From: Sarcophilus harrisii
Taxonomy: Eukaryota > Chordata > Mammalia > Dasyuromorphia > Dasyuridae
Assembly: GCF_902635505.1 (NCBI RefSeq)
Contig: NC_045428.1
Span: 303,729,107-303,793,106, forward strand
DNA: 64,000 bases
Reading direction: 5' to 3'
The first letter of the stretch is position 1; each line of letters begins with the position of its first letter. The notes under the pieces are model-generated. The model worked only from the letters and a program-made list of their open reading frames with translations. It was not told the DNA's origin and searched no databases. This document shows, one piece after another, positions 34,850-44,939 of the stretch. The position numbers and the translations under genes were made by a program.

Positions 34850-34985
34850 TCTTCAATATATTATGATCCCTATTTTAGAGATAGGGAAATTGACATGAGA
34901 AGTGTCTTTTCCAGCCTTCTGAGGCAAAATCTGAACTCGGGTCATCTTCAATCTAAATCTAGTAGTGTATCTACTATGCCATTTG
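34850..34985 (-). mobile_element. MIR SINE, antisense
   Basis: TTTTAGAGATAGGGAAATTG, CTGAGGCAAAATCTGAACTC, AGTGTATCTACTATGCCA. Confidence 0.6.
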
Positions 34986-34989
34986 TTGG

Positions 34990-35104
34990 TACAGAGGGGG
35001 AGAGGAGAAGAAAGGGAGAGGAAGAAAACAAGAATGGAAAGAGAAGGAGGGAAGGGAAGGAGGGAGAGATTTAAAAAAAAAAAAAAAAGAAAAGAAAGAA
35101 GGAA
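34990..35104. repeat. purine-rich low-complexity tract
   Basis: GGGAGAGGAGAAGAAAGGG-type repeats ending in A16 and AAAGAAGGAAG; it forms the left flank of LTR copy C. Confidence 0.9.
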
Positions 35105-35863
35105 GTGATGAGGTCCTGAGCAACTAGGTGGGGCTGACGGAACCTGAAGTATTGATAAAATTATTCCCTGAGGCAAGCAGGGAAGGGAACTGAAGGGAAT
35201 CAGTTTAATTTTACTACAGTCCCACTCTCTGTAGAGATTCCTGGGCAGTCTGCCTGGCTGTGTCCAGTCAGAAATCCAAGTTATATCAAATTCCTGAGAT
35301 AAATTTCCCCTATAATCTGTCTATGTCTCGAACCATCTTTGCTGAATCCCTTTTGGGGTTATAGCTGGCCATAGCAGTTTGCCTTGTACTGTCTTTCTCC
35401 TTCTCCCTCCTCTATGCTATGTAGTGTCTCTCCTCTCACCCCACCATGCCTCATGGTATAGCTTTCTCCTTATACCTAACTAACTCTTTTAGGGTACTTA
35501 ACTCCTCTGGCCTGACAGTTAAGGGCATACTCCCACCTCATGGTGCATTCCCTTTTTCTTGGTTAATTTATAAGTTCCATTAGAGAACTTGTCTTTTCCA
35601 TTGTTAATTGTTAAAATGCCTTTCCTTGCCATATGCTCACCAACTCTATTTTATGTTTACCATTCCTGGGGCCTACTGTATCTCTTCATTTTGTCTCTCT
35701 TCCTAAAAAAACTTTTCTTTTGCCAAAGAAAATGGCCATTGTGAATTCTTCACATGACCAAACCCCAACATTTCATACCTGAACATCAATATCTCATCAT
35801 TTGATGCTAAACCCACACATCATTTGGAACTAGGAAATGCTCTCCTAAATCATCAGAAGAAAA
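35105..35863 (+). mobile_element. solo LTR-like fossil, LTR family 1, copy C
   Basis: Longest family 1 copy: GATGAGGTCCTGAGCAACTA at the 5' side, CTCTTTTAGGGTACTTAACTC in the middle, AATGGCCATTGTGAATTCTT and ACCAAACCCCAACATTTCAT near the 3' side, then a stretch with CATCATTTGATGCTAAACCC. The last part may belong to the region just after an LTR, not the LTR itself. No internal genes. Old. Confidence 0.7.
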
Positions 35864-35864
35864 G

Positions 35865-36690
35865 AAGAAAGGAAAGGAGGGAGGAAGAGAAAAGAAAAGA
35901 AAGGGAGAGGAAAAAAGTTGCTGAAGCATTTTTTTTTTAATGTATAGAAGAGAACTGAAGGCCAAAAGGAAATAAAGAGAAGCAGGGCAGCTTTAAAAGT
36001 TTTATATTGAATTTATTTCATCTTAAAAATGAAAACCAAAAGTATAATAAAAGATTTGCAGTTTCATGTACAATTTATTTTTTCTGTTCTACTTTGAATG
36101 TGAAAATACTCATTTCATTTGGTATTTGCTAAATTCAGAATTTTCTAAAAACCAAAACTAAAAAAAAATAAAAAAATAAAAAAAAAAAAAGATGGGTTGG
36201 ACTAGATAGCCCTTAAACTTCTGGCTCAAAAGTCTGTGAATTTGTTTCCTATGTGAGAATTTAACTGGAAACTGGGGAAGAGGAGGCTGCCTGTGAAGAT
36301 CTAACACCTAGTTGGGGAGACTGAGCCCAGCACTGGAGGTATCAGATATTTGAAAGTAGGGAAATCTGACAAATATAGAGGTCATCCACTAAACTGAGGC
36401 CTAATAGCAGAATAAATATCATAGAGTAATGCTAGGGAACTCCCTTGCTTTAATTTAGGTCTAGTTTAATTATTTGTAGCTTTAGTTTCCCCCTCCCCCC
36501 TTTTTTTGTTCAGACTTATGAATTCATAGACATAGGGAACTCCCACTAAGAAAATTCTCTCCTAGTATACAGATCTGTCATCTTTTCATGAGTTTTAGTC
36601 TTAAAAAGTGGCATAGGACACTAAAATACCAAAGAAGGATTTGACTCCAGGGTAATAGAATCAGGATGTTTCAGAGGCTCGATTTGAACT
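35865..36690. other. unassigned intron sequence
   Basis: Purine tract to 35920, A-rich tract at 36158..36190 and a SINE tail (GGGTTGGACTAGATAGCCCT, 36194). The rest is not recognised. Confidence 0.4.
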
Positions 36691-36694
36691 CAGG

Positions 36695-36845
36695 TCAAAG
36701 GAGGTAACTTGATATGAAGTGGAAAGAGTTCTGGTATTAGAGTTAGAGGTGATATTCAAATCTTACCTCTGATGCTTGTTGTCCAGAATTACATAACCTT
36801 GGATTAAATACCCTGGGTTTCATTTTCTTCATTTAAAAATGAAGA
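36695..36845 (+). mobile_element. MIR SINE
   Basis: GAGTTCTGGTATTAGAGTTA, CAAATCTTACCTCTGATGC, TTCATTTTCTTCATTTAAAA. Confidence 0.65.
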
Positions 36846-37029
36846 GGCTTTTTTGTTGTTGTTGTTGATTTTGTAAAATGAAAAACTCAAGAATAAAAGG
36901 TCTTTAGCCTTCAAGTGATTCCTCATTCTGAACCCAGACTTTACTATCCAACAGAAGCACACTGCCTTTGTCTTGTGCATAAAAACTATCAAACTCACAG
37001 AGCTAAGGGATATGGATAATTCAGTGTGG

Positions 37030-37210
37030 TAGATGAAAGGGTTATCTTGGAGTTAATTAGATCTGAGTTCAAATCCCACCACAGACACTTACCAGCTGTG
37101 TGATTCTATTCATAATCTTTCAGTTTTTGTTTTCTCATCTATAAAAATTAGGGGGTTGGATTCAATTGTCTTTTAGGTCTCTTGCAGCCCTTAATCTTAT
37201 AAGCTTAGGA
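37030..37210 (+). mobile_element. MAR1/MIR SINE
   Basis: GTTAATTAGATCTGAGTTCA, AATCCCACCACAGACACTTA, CCAGCTGTGTGATTCTATTC, then GGGTTGGATTCAATTGTC. Confidence 0.75.
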
Positions 37211-37399
37211 TCCTTCTGGGTAACATTGAGCCCCTAAAATTCCCAAGAACATGATTCCCCAATGTCTTCTTGTATCTTAGAATGGGAATTAGATTCTATT
37301 TTTAAAAGGATTGGTAATTCTGCCTGAGAAGTTTCTATGCTCTATCAAGCTTGTTAAATGGGGATTTAAACTTTTTGACATCTATGAAGTGTGTGTTTG

Positions 37400-37590
37400 T
37401 GATGTCAATAGTATCATGTAGTAGAAGGAATAATCTACTTGTATTTCAAGAACCTGAATTAAAATACTTGAGCCACATACTAATTGTGTATGACAAGCAT
37501 TTCACTTCTTTGAAATTTAGTTTCCTGATTAGAAAGAGGGAATGAATATGTTTTCATTGTTTCTGTCATGGAGTTATTGTGAGCAACCCA
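37400..37590 (+). mobile_element. MIR SINE
   Basis: AGAACCTGAATTAAAATACT, CATTTCACTTCTTTGAAATT, TAGTTTCCTGATTAGAAAG. Confidence 0.5.
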
Positions 37591-37934
37591 CTTTGCAAAC
37601 TTGAACATGCTAAAAAAAACTCCCATAAAACCATATTTACTTCTTCCCCCCTCCTCCCCTTCTTTTTTCCCTTCCTCCTTTCCCTCTGCCTCTCCCTGCC
37701 ACAAAGAATTCTTATTGTAACAATCTCTGAGCTGATCACTGGAAGGAACTGGACAGGAAGGACATGATAAAATAATGGGTCAGACAGCAGACACTCTTAA
37801 AAAGAAGCAAAAACATGTAAAAAGGGAAGAAATAGCACTGAAGAACCTTAGGGTTCGGGATTGGTTTGAAAAATCATTTTCTGTTTAAGGGGGGAGGGTA
37901 GGGAAGCACAGATTCTAATTTCATATCAACTTTT

Positions 37935-38272
37935 TAAGATGATAAGATTATTGAAACTAAAGATAATGGGAATCATCTAGTCAATTCTCTTGTTTTACAC
38001 AAGAAACTGAGACTTAGAGAAGAAAGTAATTTCCCTATGGTTACTTAGATGAGAGATTCAAATTTAGGTCTGCTAACTATCAATAGAATCAATAGGATCA
38101 TAGACTTAGAACTAGAAAGGATAGTAGCAGTCACAAAGCCTGACCCCTCATTTTGCAGAGAAACTAAAAGAAATTATATGACTTGACCAGTATCACATAA
38201 GAATCTAGGGAGTTATCTGAACTTGGTTCTTCCTGATTTCAAGTCCAAGGTATTTTCACTGAAATAGCATAT
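37935..38272 (-). mobile_element. two antisense MIR-type SINEs in tandem
   Basis: First copy 37935..38085 (AGAAACTGAGACTTAGAGAA). Second copy 38095..38272 (CATAGACTTAGAACTAGAAAG, CCCCTCATTTTGCAGAGAAAC). Confidence 0.65.
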
Positions 38273-38309
38273 GCATTTATTTAGTCTTATTGTTGTTGCT
38301 GGGGTTTTT

Positions 38310-38515
38310 TTCAACATTCATTTTTGTAAAACTTTGTATTCCAAATTTTTTCTCTCTCCTTCCCCAACACTCTCCTCCCCAATTCAGCAAGCAATCTGAT
38401 ATAGGTTAAATATATGCAGTTCTTCTAAACATATTTTCATATTTGTCATATTGTGAAAGACAAATCAAATTAAAAGAGGAAAAACCACAAGAGAAAAAAA
38501 ACAAATAAGCAAGCA
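38310..38515 (-). mobile_element. L1 3' UTR, antisense
   Basis: CAACATTCATTTTTGTAAAAC, TTCAGCAAGCAATCTGATATAG, CATATTTGTCATATTGTGAAAG: antisense marsupial L1 3' end. Confidence 0.75.
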
Positions 38516-38521
38516 AACAAC

Positions 38522-38748
38522 TGTTGCTCTTGTTAAGTCACGTTTGACTCTTCATGATCCAACATGGGGTTTTCTTACCAAAGATACTGGACTGGTTTGC
38601 TATTTTCTTCTCCAGACCATTTGAGAGATCAGCAAATTGTGGCAGTTTAAGAGACTTGCCAGGGGTCATATAGGTAATAAGTGTCTGAAGCCACATTTGA
38701 ACTTCCTGGCCTAGAGCTCCATTTATTGCATCACCTAGCTGCTCTATT
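38522..38748 (-). mobile_element. MAR1 SINE, antisense
   Basis: GACTCTTCATGATCCAACAT, CTGGTTTGCTATTTTCTTCTC, ATCACCTAGCTGCTC: full antisense order. Confidence 0.8.
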
Positions 38749-38959
38749 TACTCATTCCTAAACTCGGGAAAGTAGATAATTATGACTCTTAACACAGCAT
38801 CAGAAACATACAAACATTTCCCAAAGCAGGTAGTGGATAAACCACATAGCTAGATAAATGAATGGCAAGAGGAAAATAAATAGGAATATAAGTAAAATGA
38901 CTGACAAGAATGAGTGGGCAGAAAAGGAAAAGTGATTAGCAAAGGATGGAGTTTTTTCT

Positions 38960-39045
38960 ACAAATAAACATTTATTAAGGATCTATTAGGTTGCGAGGTC
39001 CTTAAGAGCAGGGATTATTTTCTTTTAACTTTTCTTTATATATAT
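38960..39045. mobile_element. L2 3' ends in opposite directions
   Basis: An antisense L2 tail (AATAAACATTTATTAAGGATC) meets a sense L2 segment (GAGGTCCTTAAGAGCAGGGA) with almost no sequence between. Confidence 0.5.
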
Positions 39046-39047
39046 CA

Positions 39048-39222
39048 TCAGTGGTTCTCCTTGTTAAATTGTGTCTGACAATCCATGACTCTTTGGGTTG
39101 GTTTTTTTTTGGGGGGGGGTAGGGGGTGGGGGGAGTGACAAACATAGTGGAGTGGTTTATCATTTCCTTCTCCAGTAGATTTAAGGCAAACGGGTTAAGG
39201 GATCCCGGGCAAGGTTCTGCTA
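39048..39222 (-). mobile_element. MAR1 SINE 3' half, antisense
   Basis: TTGTGTCTGACAATCCATGA, GAGTGGTTTATCATTTCCTTC, TAAGGCAAACGGGTTAAGGG; a G10-type run at 39111 lies in its middle. Confidence 0.65.
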
Positions 39223-39224
39223 TA

Positions 39225-39960
39225 TTATGCCAAGTATGATTTTTTTTTTTAAATAGAATCACTCTTTTATGCCTATAGTAACTATTATAGAGAAGTTGCT
39301 AGGAGTTTCTTGGCTAGGAGCTTCCCACATGAAACTAATGGCCAAGTTCCTATCTCCTGTACCAGTAATTACTATTTATATTGCCATTTTGGGAGAAGTA
39401 AGAGGAGAGATGATAAAACAAACCTCTCCTCATGGGAAACAGGTGGTGATCTACAGGTCCAAGGAAACATGTGCAGACTGGTAGTGTTTATTTTCCTTGA
39501 CTCTACTCATTACAAAAGAGGGCTCAGCGGAGGAGTATGGGAAAAGAACAGCATCATCTGCTTTTTAAAAACAATAGTATGTTTCAAATAAAAAGGAATG
39601 TATAAGATAAAAGAAAAGAGGGAATGGAAGGGAGGGAGGCTTTGAAAAAGAGTTGTTTCTAGTCTCAGCAGAGCTTCCACCTAGAGAGTGACTAAAAAAA
39701 GCTGGAGGGAAGTTCAGATAGACACCTACTCAAGTAGTTCTGGGCTCCTCTCTCAATTGCACCTGTCTTTCCTGGGCCTGAGCTAACAGAGAAGGAAAAA
39801 ACAGGTTTCTTCAAAACAGAAACTTGATCACATTCTTAAGCTCCAGGGATTGGGGCCACCACATTCCCTCCCATGCTCTTTTTACTCTCATCTCCACCCA
39901 GGCCTCCCAGCCCAGCTAAAGAACAATGGCTCCCACATGGCCCTGGCCTGGAAAGACTAG
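39225..39960. other. unassigned intron 1 sequence next to exon 1
   Basis: No repeat family seen in the last 700 bases before exon 1, which is unusual for this window. Part of it (39860..39960) is moderately GC-rich. First-intron enhancers often lie in such stretches, but nothing specific is shown. Confidence 0.4.
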
Positions 39961-39982
39961 CCCGCTTACCCCCAGGGCTCAC

Positions 39983-40043
39983 CTACTGGGAGCCAGGTGA
40001 GAAGGAGGAGGAGGAAAGGTGGAGGCGGCTCCGGGCCCTTCAT
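39983..40043 (-). CDS. ILDR1: ILDR1 coding exon 1 (signal peptide)
   Basis: First coding exon of immunoglobulin-like domain-containing receptor 1 (angulin-2), a single-pass membrane protein of tricellular tight junctions. In mammals it recruits tricellulin, is needed for hearing (DFNB42), and is linked to lipid-stimulated cholecystokinin release. On the minus strand the ATG is at 40043..40041. It opens a 20-codon peptide beginning MKGPEPPPPF, followed by a five-leucine core and TWLPV, a typical signal peptide; the human protein has a similar LLLCTWLPAG end. A GTGAGC donor starts at 39982, giving a phase 1 junction; the leftover G joins GA of exon 2 to make Gly21. An in-frame TAA at 40079..40077, 12 codons upstream with no ATG between, and a G at -3 support this start. 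The proline run is not in the human sequence as I recall it. Confidence 0.93.
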
Positions 40044-40390
40044 GGCCCCTTTCGGCTCAAGATCTCCAGAGTCCAGTTATTTTCTTCATCTGAGGCAGCC
40101 CGGAAAAGACCGGTCTTCTTTGGGGCCTTCCAAAAGCCCCCTTCTAGGAAGCTGTGCAAACTTGTGCGGTGCTTCCCAGACCAAGAAGCTCCGGGGGTGA
40201 CATCTTAACCAGCAGCACTCGATCCTCTGCTCACCTTTCCAAACAAAGCCTCAGCTGCTTCCTGCTCCGCCCCTTGCTCTCAGGTGAACAGGAAGGCTCT
40301 TAATTTACCTCCCAATCACCCAGGCTGAACTGCTCCTGGAGACCCTCCCTTCCCCTTCCCACCCCCACCCCCACCCCCACCCCCCAACTT
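40044..40390 (-). promoter_or_regulatory. ILDR1: ILDR1 5' UTR and proximal promoter
   Basis: GC-rich sequence, with CpGs unusually frequent for this window, directly upstream of the ILDR1 start codon. It holds a GC box (GGGGCGG on the minus strand, 40273..40267), a CCAAT pentamer on the plus strand (40312..40316), an E-box CAGGTG (40281..40286) and a perfect 12-base palindrome AAGACCGGTCTT (40106..40117). I see no good TATA box, which suits a CpG-type promoter with dispersed starts. The transcription start cannot be fixed from sequence alone. Confidence 0.65.
40358..40385 (-). promoter_or_regulatory. G-quadruplex motif upstream of ILDR1
   Basis: Five C-runs of 3, 5, 5, 5 and 6 bases separated by single A residues on the plus strand. 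On the minus strand, the sense strand of ILDR1, this is five G-runs with single-T loops, a combination known to favour very stable G-quadruplexes. It begins 315 bases upstream of the ATG. It may equally be a simple (CCCCCA)n microsatellite without function. Confidence 0.6.
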
Positions 40391-41025
40391 TATTTTAACT
40401 ACTCTCCACATTGCTGGAGGGGAAAAACTTTCCTGAAAGAAATTTTGTCCCAGAAAGAAATTCCAAAAAGAAATGTCCTTTAATCTGACATCCCCTCCCT
40501 CCATCTTTTTCTCTACCACCATCTCCCCTTCCTCTCTCTCACTCTTTCCCTGGGATTGGCTTCACACCAGCCTAATTTTCTGTACCACTTTCCCCTTCTT
40601 GTTTTCCAACTTTTTTAACCCAAAGCCCTGTGTGTACTGCCCTTATGGCCTTATGACACTGCTTTATGCCTGAGAATGCACAATTCTTTCATTAACAAGA
40701 AATGTAAAAATAATAGTGTAAGCTTCAGGATTCCCGAGTTTGGATTTGGACAAGATAAGCACTCTTAAGATTAAAGCCCTTTCTGTGATTCACTGGATTA
40801 TACATATAGAAAGGCCTCAAAGTCGAGCCTTCTCTCATTTTACAGTAGAATTTTAGGAACTTATTTTGAAATGAGACTGAGTGATTTTGAGAGTTTATAT
40901 ATATATATTATATGCATCTAATATAATGTTAGGTAAATAATAAATGTTTTATATATGTTCATATACATGATACAATTTTTATGGTATAAAAATATTCTAA
41001 AAACTACATGAAATCTTAAAGAACT
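40391..41025. other. unassigned upstream intergenic sequence
   Basis: Non-repetitive to about 40870, pyrimidine-rich at 40485..40560, then AT-rich. Distal ILDR1 regulatory elements could be here; none can be named. Confidence 0.35.
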
Positions 41026-41034
41026 AAATCATGA

Positions 41035-41160
41035 GGAAACAGGTCCATTGAAATTGTGACTTGATTCAAGTTTCTACAATTAGTGTCTAAGGTAGATTTG
41101 AACTCAGATTCTTTGACTACAGATCCAGTGCCCTTTCCAAGTTATGTTGGACTGCCTCCA
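41035..41160 (-). mobile_element. MIR SINE, antisense
   Basis: GAGGAAACAGGTCCATTGAA, GGTAGATTTGAACTCAGATTC, ACAGATCCAGTGCCCTTTC. Confidence 0.7.
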
Positions 41161-41439
41161 GATTGATAAATCATAAGTTTATGCAAATGAGTTTGTTATT
41201 AACTAAATTAAATAAGAGTGGAGAACAGACCTATAAGGCCTTCAGAATCCTTTGCTAAGGCAACTTCAGGTGATGATGAGCTGAAAGATGGGTACAACTA
41301 CCTCCCATTGCTTGAGTTCTATAAATTGATAATTTTGTATGGCACTTGAATGATGTTATGAGTATCCAAATGGCAGTTGGCAGAAAAAAGGTTCCCCACC
41401 TCTGACTTATGAGGGAATTGTTTATAAACCAATGCTATA

Positions 41440-41692
41440 TCCCTACTATTGTGTGTTTGACTCTTTGTGGCCCTATTTGGTATTTTTTTAAACAAAAATA
41501 CTGGAGAAATTTGAAGTTTTCTTCCCAGCTCATTTGACATATGAGGAAACTGAGGTAAATAGGGTAAAGTAACTTCCCCAGAGTCATACAGCTAGCAAGT
41601 ATTCGAGGTCAGATATAAATACAGGAATATGAGTCTTCCTCACTCCAGACCCAGTACTAGATTCACGGCATCCATATAGCTGCCCACTAATC
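41440..41692 (-). mobile_element. MAR1 SINE, antisense
   Basis: GACTCTTTGTGGCCCTATTT, TGAGGAAACTGAGGTAAATAG, CATACAGCTAGCAAGTATTC, CATCCATATAGCTGCCCA. Confidence 0.85.
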
Positions 41693-41757
41693 ACTATAGT
41701 AATAAGTAGTTAACAAAGGGATCAAATCCTAAACATTGAAGTCAAAATTCAAATTCA

Positions 41758-41895
41758 AAAATGGATTTCCAGTCAGAGGTCTTAATTTAAATATGAATAT
41801 TAGCTCTTCTACTTTGTATATAATCTTTGGAAATTCATTTAATCCCTGTCCTTCAGTTCTTTATAAAATGAGAGGTCTGTTCTAGAGCTCTGGCC
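41758..41895 (+). mobile_element. MIR SINE
   Basis: CCAGTCAGAGGTCTTAATTT, CCTTCAGTTCTTTATAAAATG, GAGGTCTGTTCTAGAGCTC. Confidence 0.55.
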
Positions 41896-41899
41896 ATGA

Positions 41900-42287
41900 G
41901 ATATTACCAGAACTGAAGGTTTTCAGACAATCTGTAAATTGGGAGGAGGGGGAAGCAAAAGAGTAGAAAGCACTTCCCTGCTCTGGTCCCTCCTGCATTC
42001 ACTCATTATTGTCTCTGAAGTTCAATTCCACATCCTGCAGTAGGGAAGAAACTTTGTATTTGTGGTTGTTTTTGTTGTTGAGAAGGTTTCCAGCTCTTGG
42101 GGATTGGTTGTTTCTTTTACTGTTTTTTCATTGTTTTGATTCTTACTCCAAAGTATTCTTTCCTCCTTCCTGTTTTTCCCCTAGGGATCTTAGCTGCTTG
42201 TGGTTCCCCTTTATCTTTTTAGTATCTTTTTTTATTATTATAATTTATTGGCAAACTCTTAATTCCCTTGAATAAATCGCCATATAA

Positions 42288-42288
<1 letters not shown>
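41900..42288. other. unassigned intergenic sequence
   Basis: T-rich on the plus strand, with an 88-codon open frame (42009..42275) that has no known domain and a composition typical of chance T-rich frames. Confidence 0.35.
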
Positions 42289-42325
<37 letters not shown>

Positions 42326-42495
42326 CGGAGAGAGACAGAGACACACAGAGAAATAGAAACAATGATTTGAGAGAGTAATAGAGAGACTGAGAGACAGAAA
42401 GAGACTAAGAGAGTACTAGAAACAGAAAGAGTAATAGACAGAGACAGAGAATGACTCAGAGAAGAGATAGAGAAATAGAAACAGAGACAGAGGAG
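42289..42495. repeat. (GT)n then (GA)n compound microsatellite
   Basis: About 32 bases of GT up to 42321, then GAGA/ACAGAG units to 42495. Confidence 0.95.
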
Positions 42496-42539
42496 AGTTG
42501 TATTAAATGGCTTCCAGGTCTGAATCTATGATCCACTTC

Positions 42540-42850
42540 TTTAGCAGATATTCACAGCCTTCCCTTGCAATTTACTTCTTGGATGACCTTGGATTTAATC
42601 TTTATGACTAACCCTCAGTTTTCTTATCTATAAAAAGGGGGTAATGTTATCTTCAGTAGCAATGTCCCCACCTTTGCTGGGCTGCTATGAGAGCTAAATG
42701 AGGTAGGCAATAAAGTCTGATCAAATCCTGGTTTTACCATGTCTTTACAATGTGACCCTGAGCAAGTCACAGATGCTCTGCCCTGGCTCCCTTAGATTTA
42801 AAATAAAGAAGCCAGCTTGCCTTTAAAATCTCTCCCAGCTTTAAATCCAC
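42540..42850 (+). mobile_element. two MIR-type SINEs in tandem
   Basis: First: CCCTCAGTTTTCTTATCTAT and CTATGAGAGCTAAATGAGG. Second from about 42715: CAAATCCTGGTTTTACCATG, AATGTGACCCTGAGCAAGTC. Confidence 0.65.
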
Positions 42851-42990
42851 ATAAAGCACTTTGAAAGCTTTAAAATGTTATATAATTTCAAGGCGAAAAT
42901 GTAAATTGTTTGACATTGAAAGCCTACATATAATTGTGTTTATGTGTTGCCAGGTTTACCAGTGAGTCTTTTCACTGGAAATATGTTCTG

Positions 42991-43350
42991 CTTAATTTCA
43001 ATTGATCAAGGATGGACAGAAGCAGCTACACCCAAAGAAAGAACACTAGGAAATGAATGTAAACTGCTTGCATTTTTGTTCTTCTTCCCGGGTTATTTAT
43101 ACCTTCTAAATCCAATTCTCCCTGAGCAACAAGAGAACTGTTCGGTTCTGCACACATATATTGTATCCAAGATCTACCGTAACCTATTTAACATGTATAA
43201 TAAAACTGCTTGCCATCTGGGGGAGGAGGTGGAGGGAGGGAGGGAGGGGAAAAATCGGAACAGAAGTCAGTGCAAGGGATAATTTTGTAAAAAATTACCC
43301 TGGCATGGGTTCTGTCAATAAAAAGTTATTTAAAAAAAAAAAGAAAAAGA
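42991..43350 (+). mobile_element. 5'-truncated L1 3' end with 12-base target-site duplication
   Basis: AATTGATCAAGGATGGACAG, TTCTTCCCGGGTTATTTAT, CTTGCCATCTGGGGGAGGAG and GTCAATAAAAAGTTATTT plus poly(A). The 12-mer AAATATGTTCTG sits at 42979..42990 and 43351..43362. The 112-codon frame across it belongs to the element. Confidence 0.8.
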
Positions 43351-43364
43351 AAATATGTTCTGTT

Positions 43365-44015
43365 GATTGCTTCTCTTCCAGATAAGAGGAAATAATTTCT
43401 GAAAGTCCTTAGCTCAAGCTGTTTCTAAAACCCCAGAGCTCTAATGAATGAAGCATGCTTTCACATCTGACCTGATCTATCCAACTCTGATTCAGAGTCC
43501 AACATTCTACCCATATGTTAGATGTATAAAAGGGATTTATCCCAAACGCATGCACACATGCACATACATACACACATATCCCTATAAGTATAGAAGTGAA
43601 TGCAAGTTTGCACATCTTCATATATGTGCGTGTACAGGGATGGGTGGATAATTTTTATGATAAGAACTCTTGGTTATCTACAGGCTGATTAAGTGCTTTG
43701 TGAAGGCAGTATCCATCTTCTTCTTAAGTCCCTGGCTGGCTTTCCCCTTGCCAGAATACTTTTGAATCATTTCCCCTAAAACTTCTTGTAAACCACTGAC
43801 CTCCCCTGTTTGGTGTATTTTTAGGGACTTGTTCTAAAATTAGTCTGAGTCAGATGTAATAAGGAAGGAGAATCTCTTACAAAAGTAAAAATTCTAAAAA
43901 ACCCTGAAGTCTTGTAGGGGAAAAAAAAAAACTCCAATGTAAAGTACTATATCTTATCTGGGTCTGTGCTGTGAGTACTATAGATATCAACAAACTTCCC
44001 CTCCCCCCCACCTTT
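43365..44015. other. unassigned intergenic sequence
   Basis: No family recognised; a short CATACACACATA run at 43555..43580. Confidence 0.35.
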
Positions 44016-44024
44016 TTATATAAG

Positions 44025-44130
44025 AGGAAACTGAGGCTCAAGAAGTGAGATAAATTGCTCAAAGATACACATCTAGAACTGTGAGGGGCAGAATCCCCTT
44101 GGGTGCATTGTGCCATTCTGCCTCTCAAAT
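44025..44130 (-). mobile_element. SINE fragment, antisense
   Basis: TAAGAGGAAACTGAGGCTCA then GATACACATCTAGAACTGTG. Confidence 0.5.
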
Positions 44131-44165
44131 TAAATTTTGTTTGTTATCAGCTTCTATGCACTATT

Positions 44166-44400
44166 CAGGGCAGCTAGGTGGCACGGTAGTAAGATCACTG
44201 GGCTGGAGTCAGAAAGACCTGAGTTCAAATACTTACTAGCTGGGTGATCCTGGGTAAGTCACTTACCCCTGACTGCCTCAGTTTTCTCATCTGTAAAATG
44301 AATTAGAGAAGGAAACAGCATACCACTACAGTATCTTTGTTAAAAATTCTCAAAGGATGTTATGAAGAGTTGGAATGATTGAAACTACTAAACAACAATG
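44166..44400 (+). mobile_element. MAR1 SINE, near full length
   Basis: CAGGGCAGCTAGGTGGCACG, GCTGGAGTCAGAAAGACCTG, CAGTTTTCTCATCTGTAAAA, AGTTGGAATGATTGAAAC, ACTAAACAACAA. One of the best-preserved SINEs here. Confidence 0.9.
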
Positions 44401-44689
44401 TGTTACTCATTCCACTAATTACCCATCTATCCCTCTGTCTTATTAAAGTGAAAAATTCCCACTTGATTATATTTAAATTTGTCTATCTTTGGAGCTGCAG
44501 ATATTCTTCAATTTTGCTAAATTTAACCCTGTGTAGATATGTGCACTATTCTACAAGCACTGACTATATCCCCTTAACCTATTGAGTCATCCACAATGCA
44601 TATGACTCTTTGGTATTGACAGGAACTGGGCTATACAATCATGTTGGCTACTCAACATGACCACTGGAAAAAAAAGTCAGTGATGAGAA

Positions 44690-44938
44690 TAACTGTTAGT
44701 TATGTGGTTCTTTAAGTTTGCAAAGCACTTTGCAAACATTATCTCCTTTGAATTTCACAGAAACCCTATGAGGAAAGCAATATGGTCATTATGATTATTT
44801 ACAGATGGGGGGAATTGAAGTTGAGATTTCAAAGTGACCTACCCAGAGACATATAGCTGATGAATGCATGAGGTGGGATTTGAGTCTGTTTTTCTGACTT
44901 CAAATTCAGCGGTCTATTGGTTACAACCTCAAGATGCG
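44690..44938 (-). mobile_element. MIR SINE, antisense
   Basis: GCAAAGCACTTTGCAAACAT, CCTATGAGGAAAGCAATATG, GGTGGGATTTGAGTCTGTTT. Confidence 0.75.
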
Positions 44939-44939
44939 C

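Noticed and set aside
39873-40208. 111-codon plus-strand open frame over ILDR1 exon 1
   Set aside because: GC-rich DNA makes long chance frames. The minus-strand exon explains the sequence, and no plus-strand splice or domain evidence exists.
42944-43282. 112-codon plus-strand frame, considered as a signal-peptide exon near CD86
   Set aside because: It coincides with an L1 3' module bounded by a 12-base target duplication.
44166-44250. tRNA-like sequences with A- and B-box motifs, here and in many other places
   Set aside because: They are SINE heads. None shows a complete cloverleaf with a sensible anticodon arm and acceptor stem.
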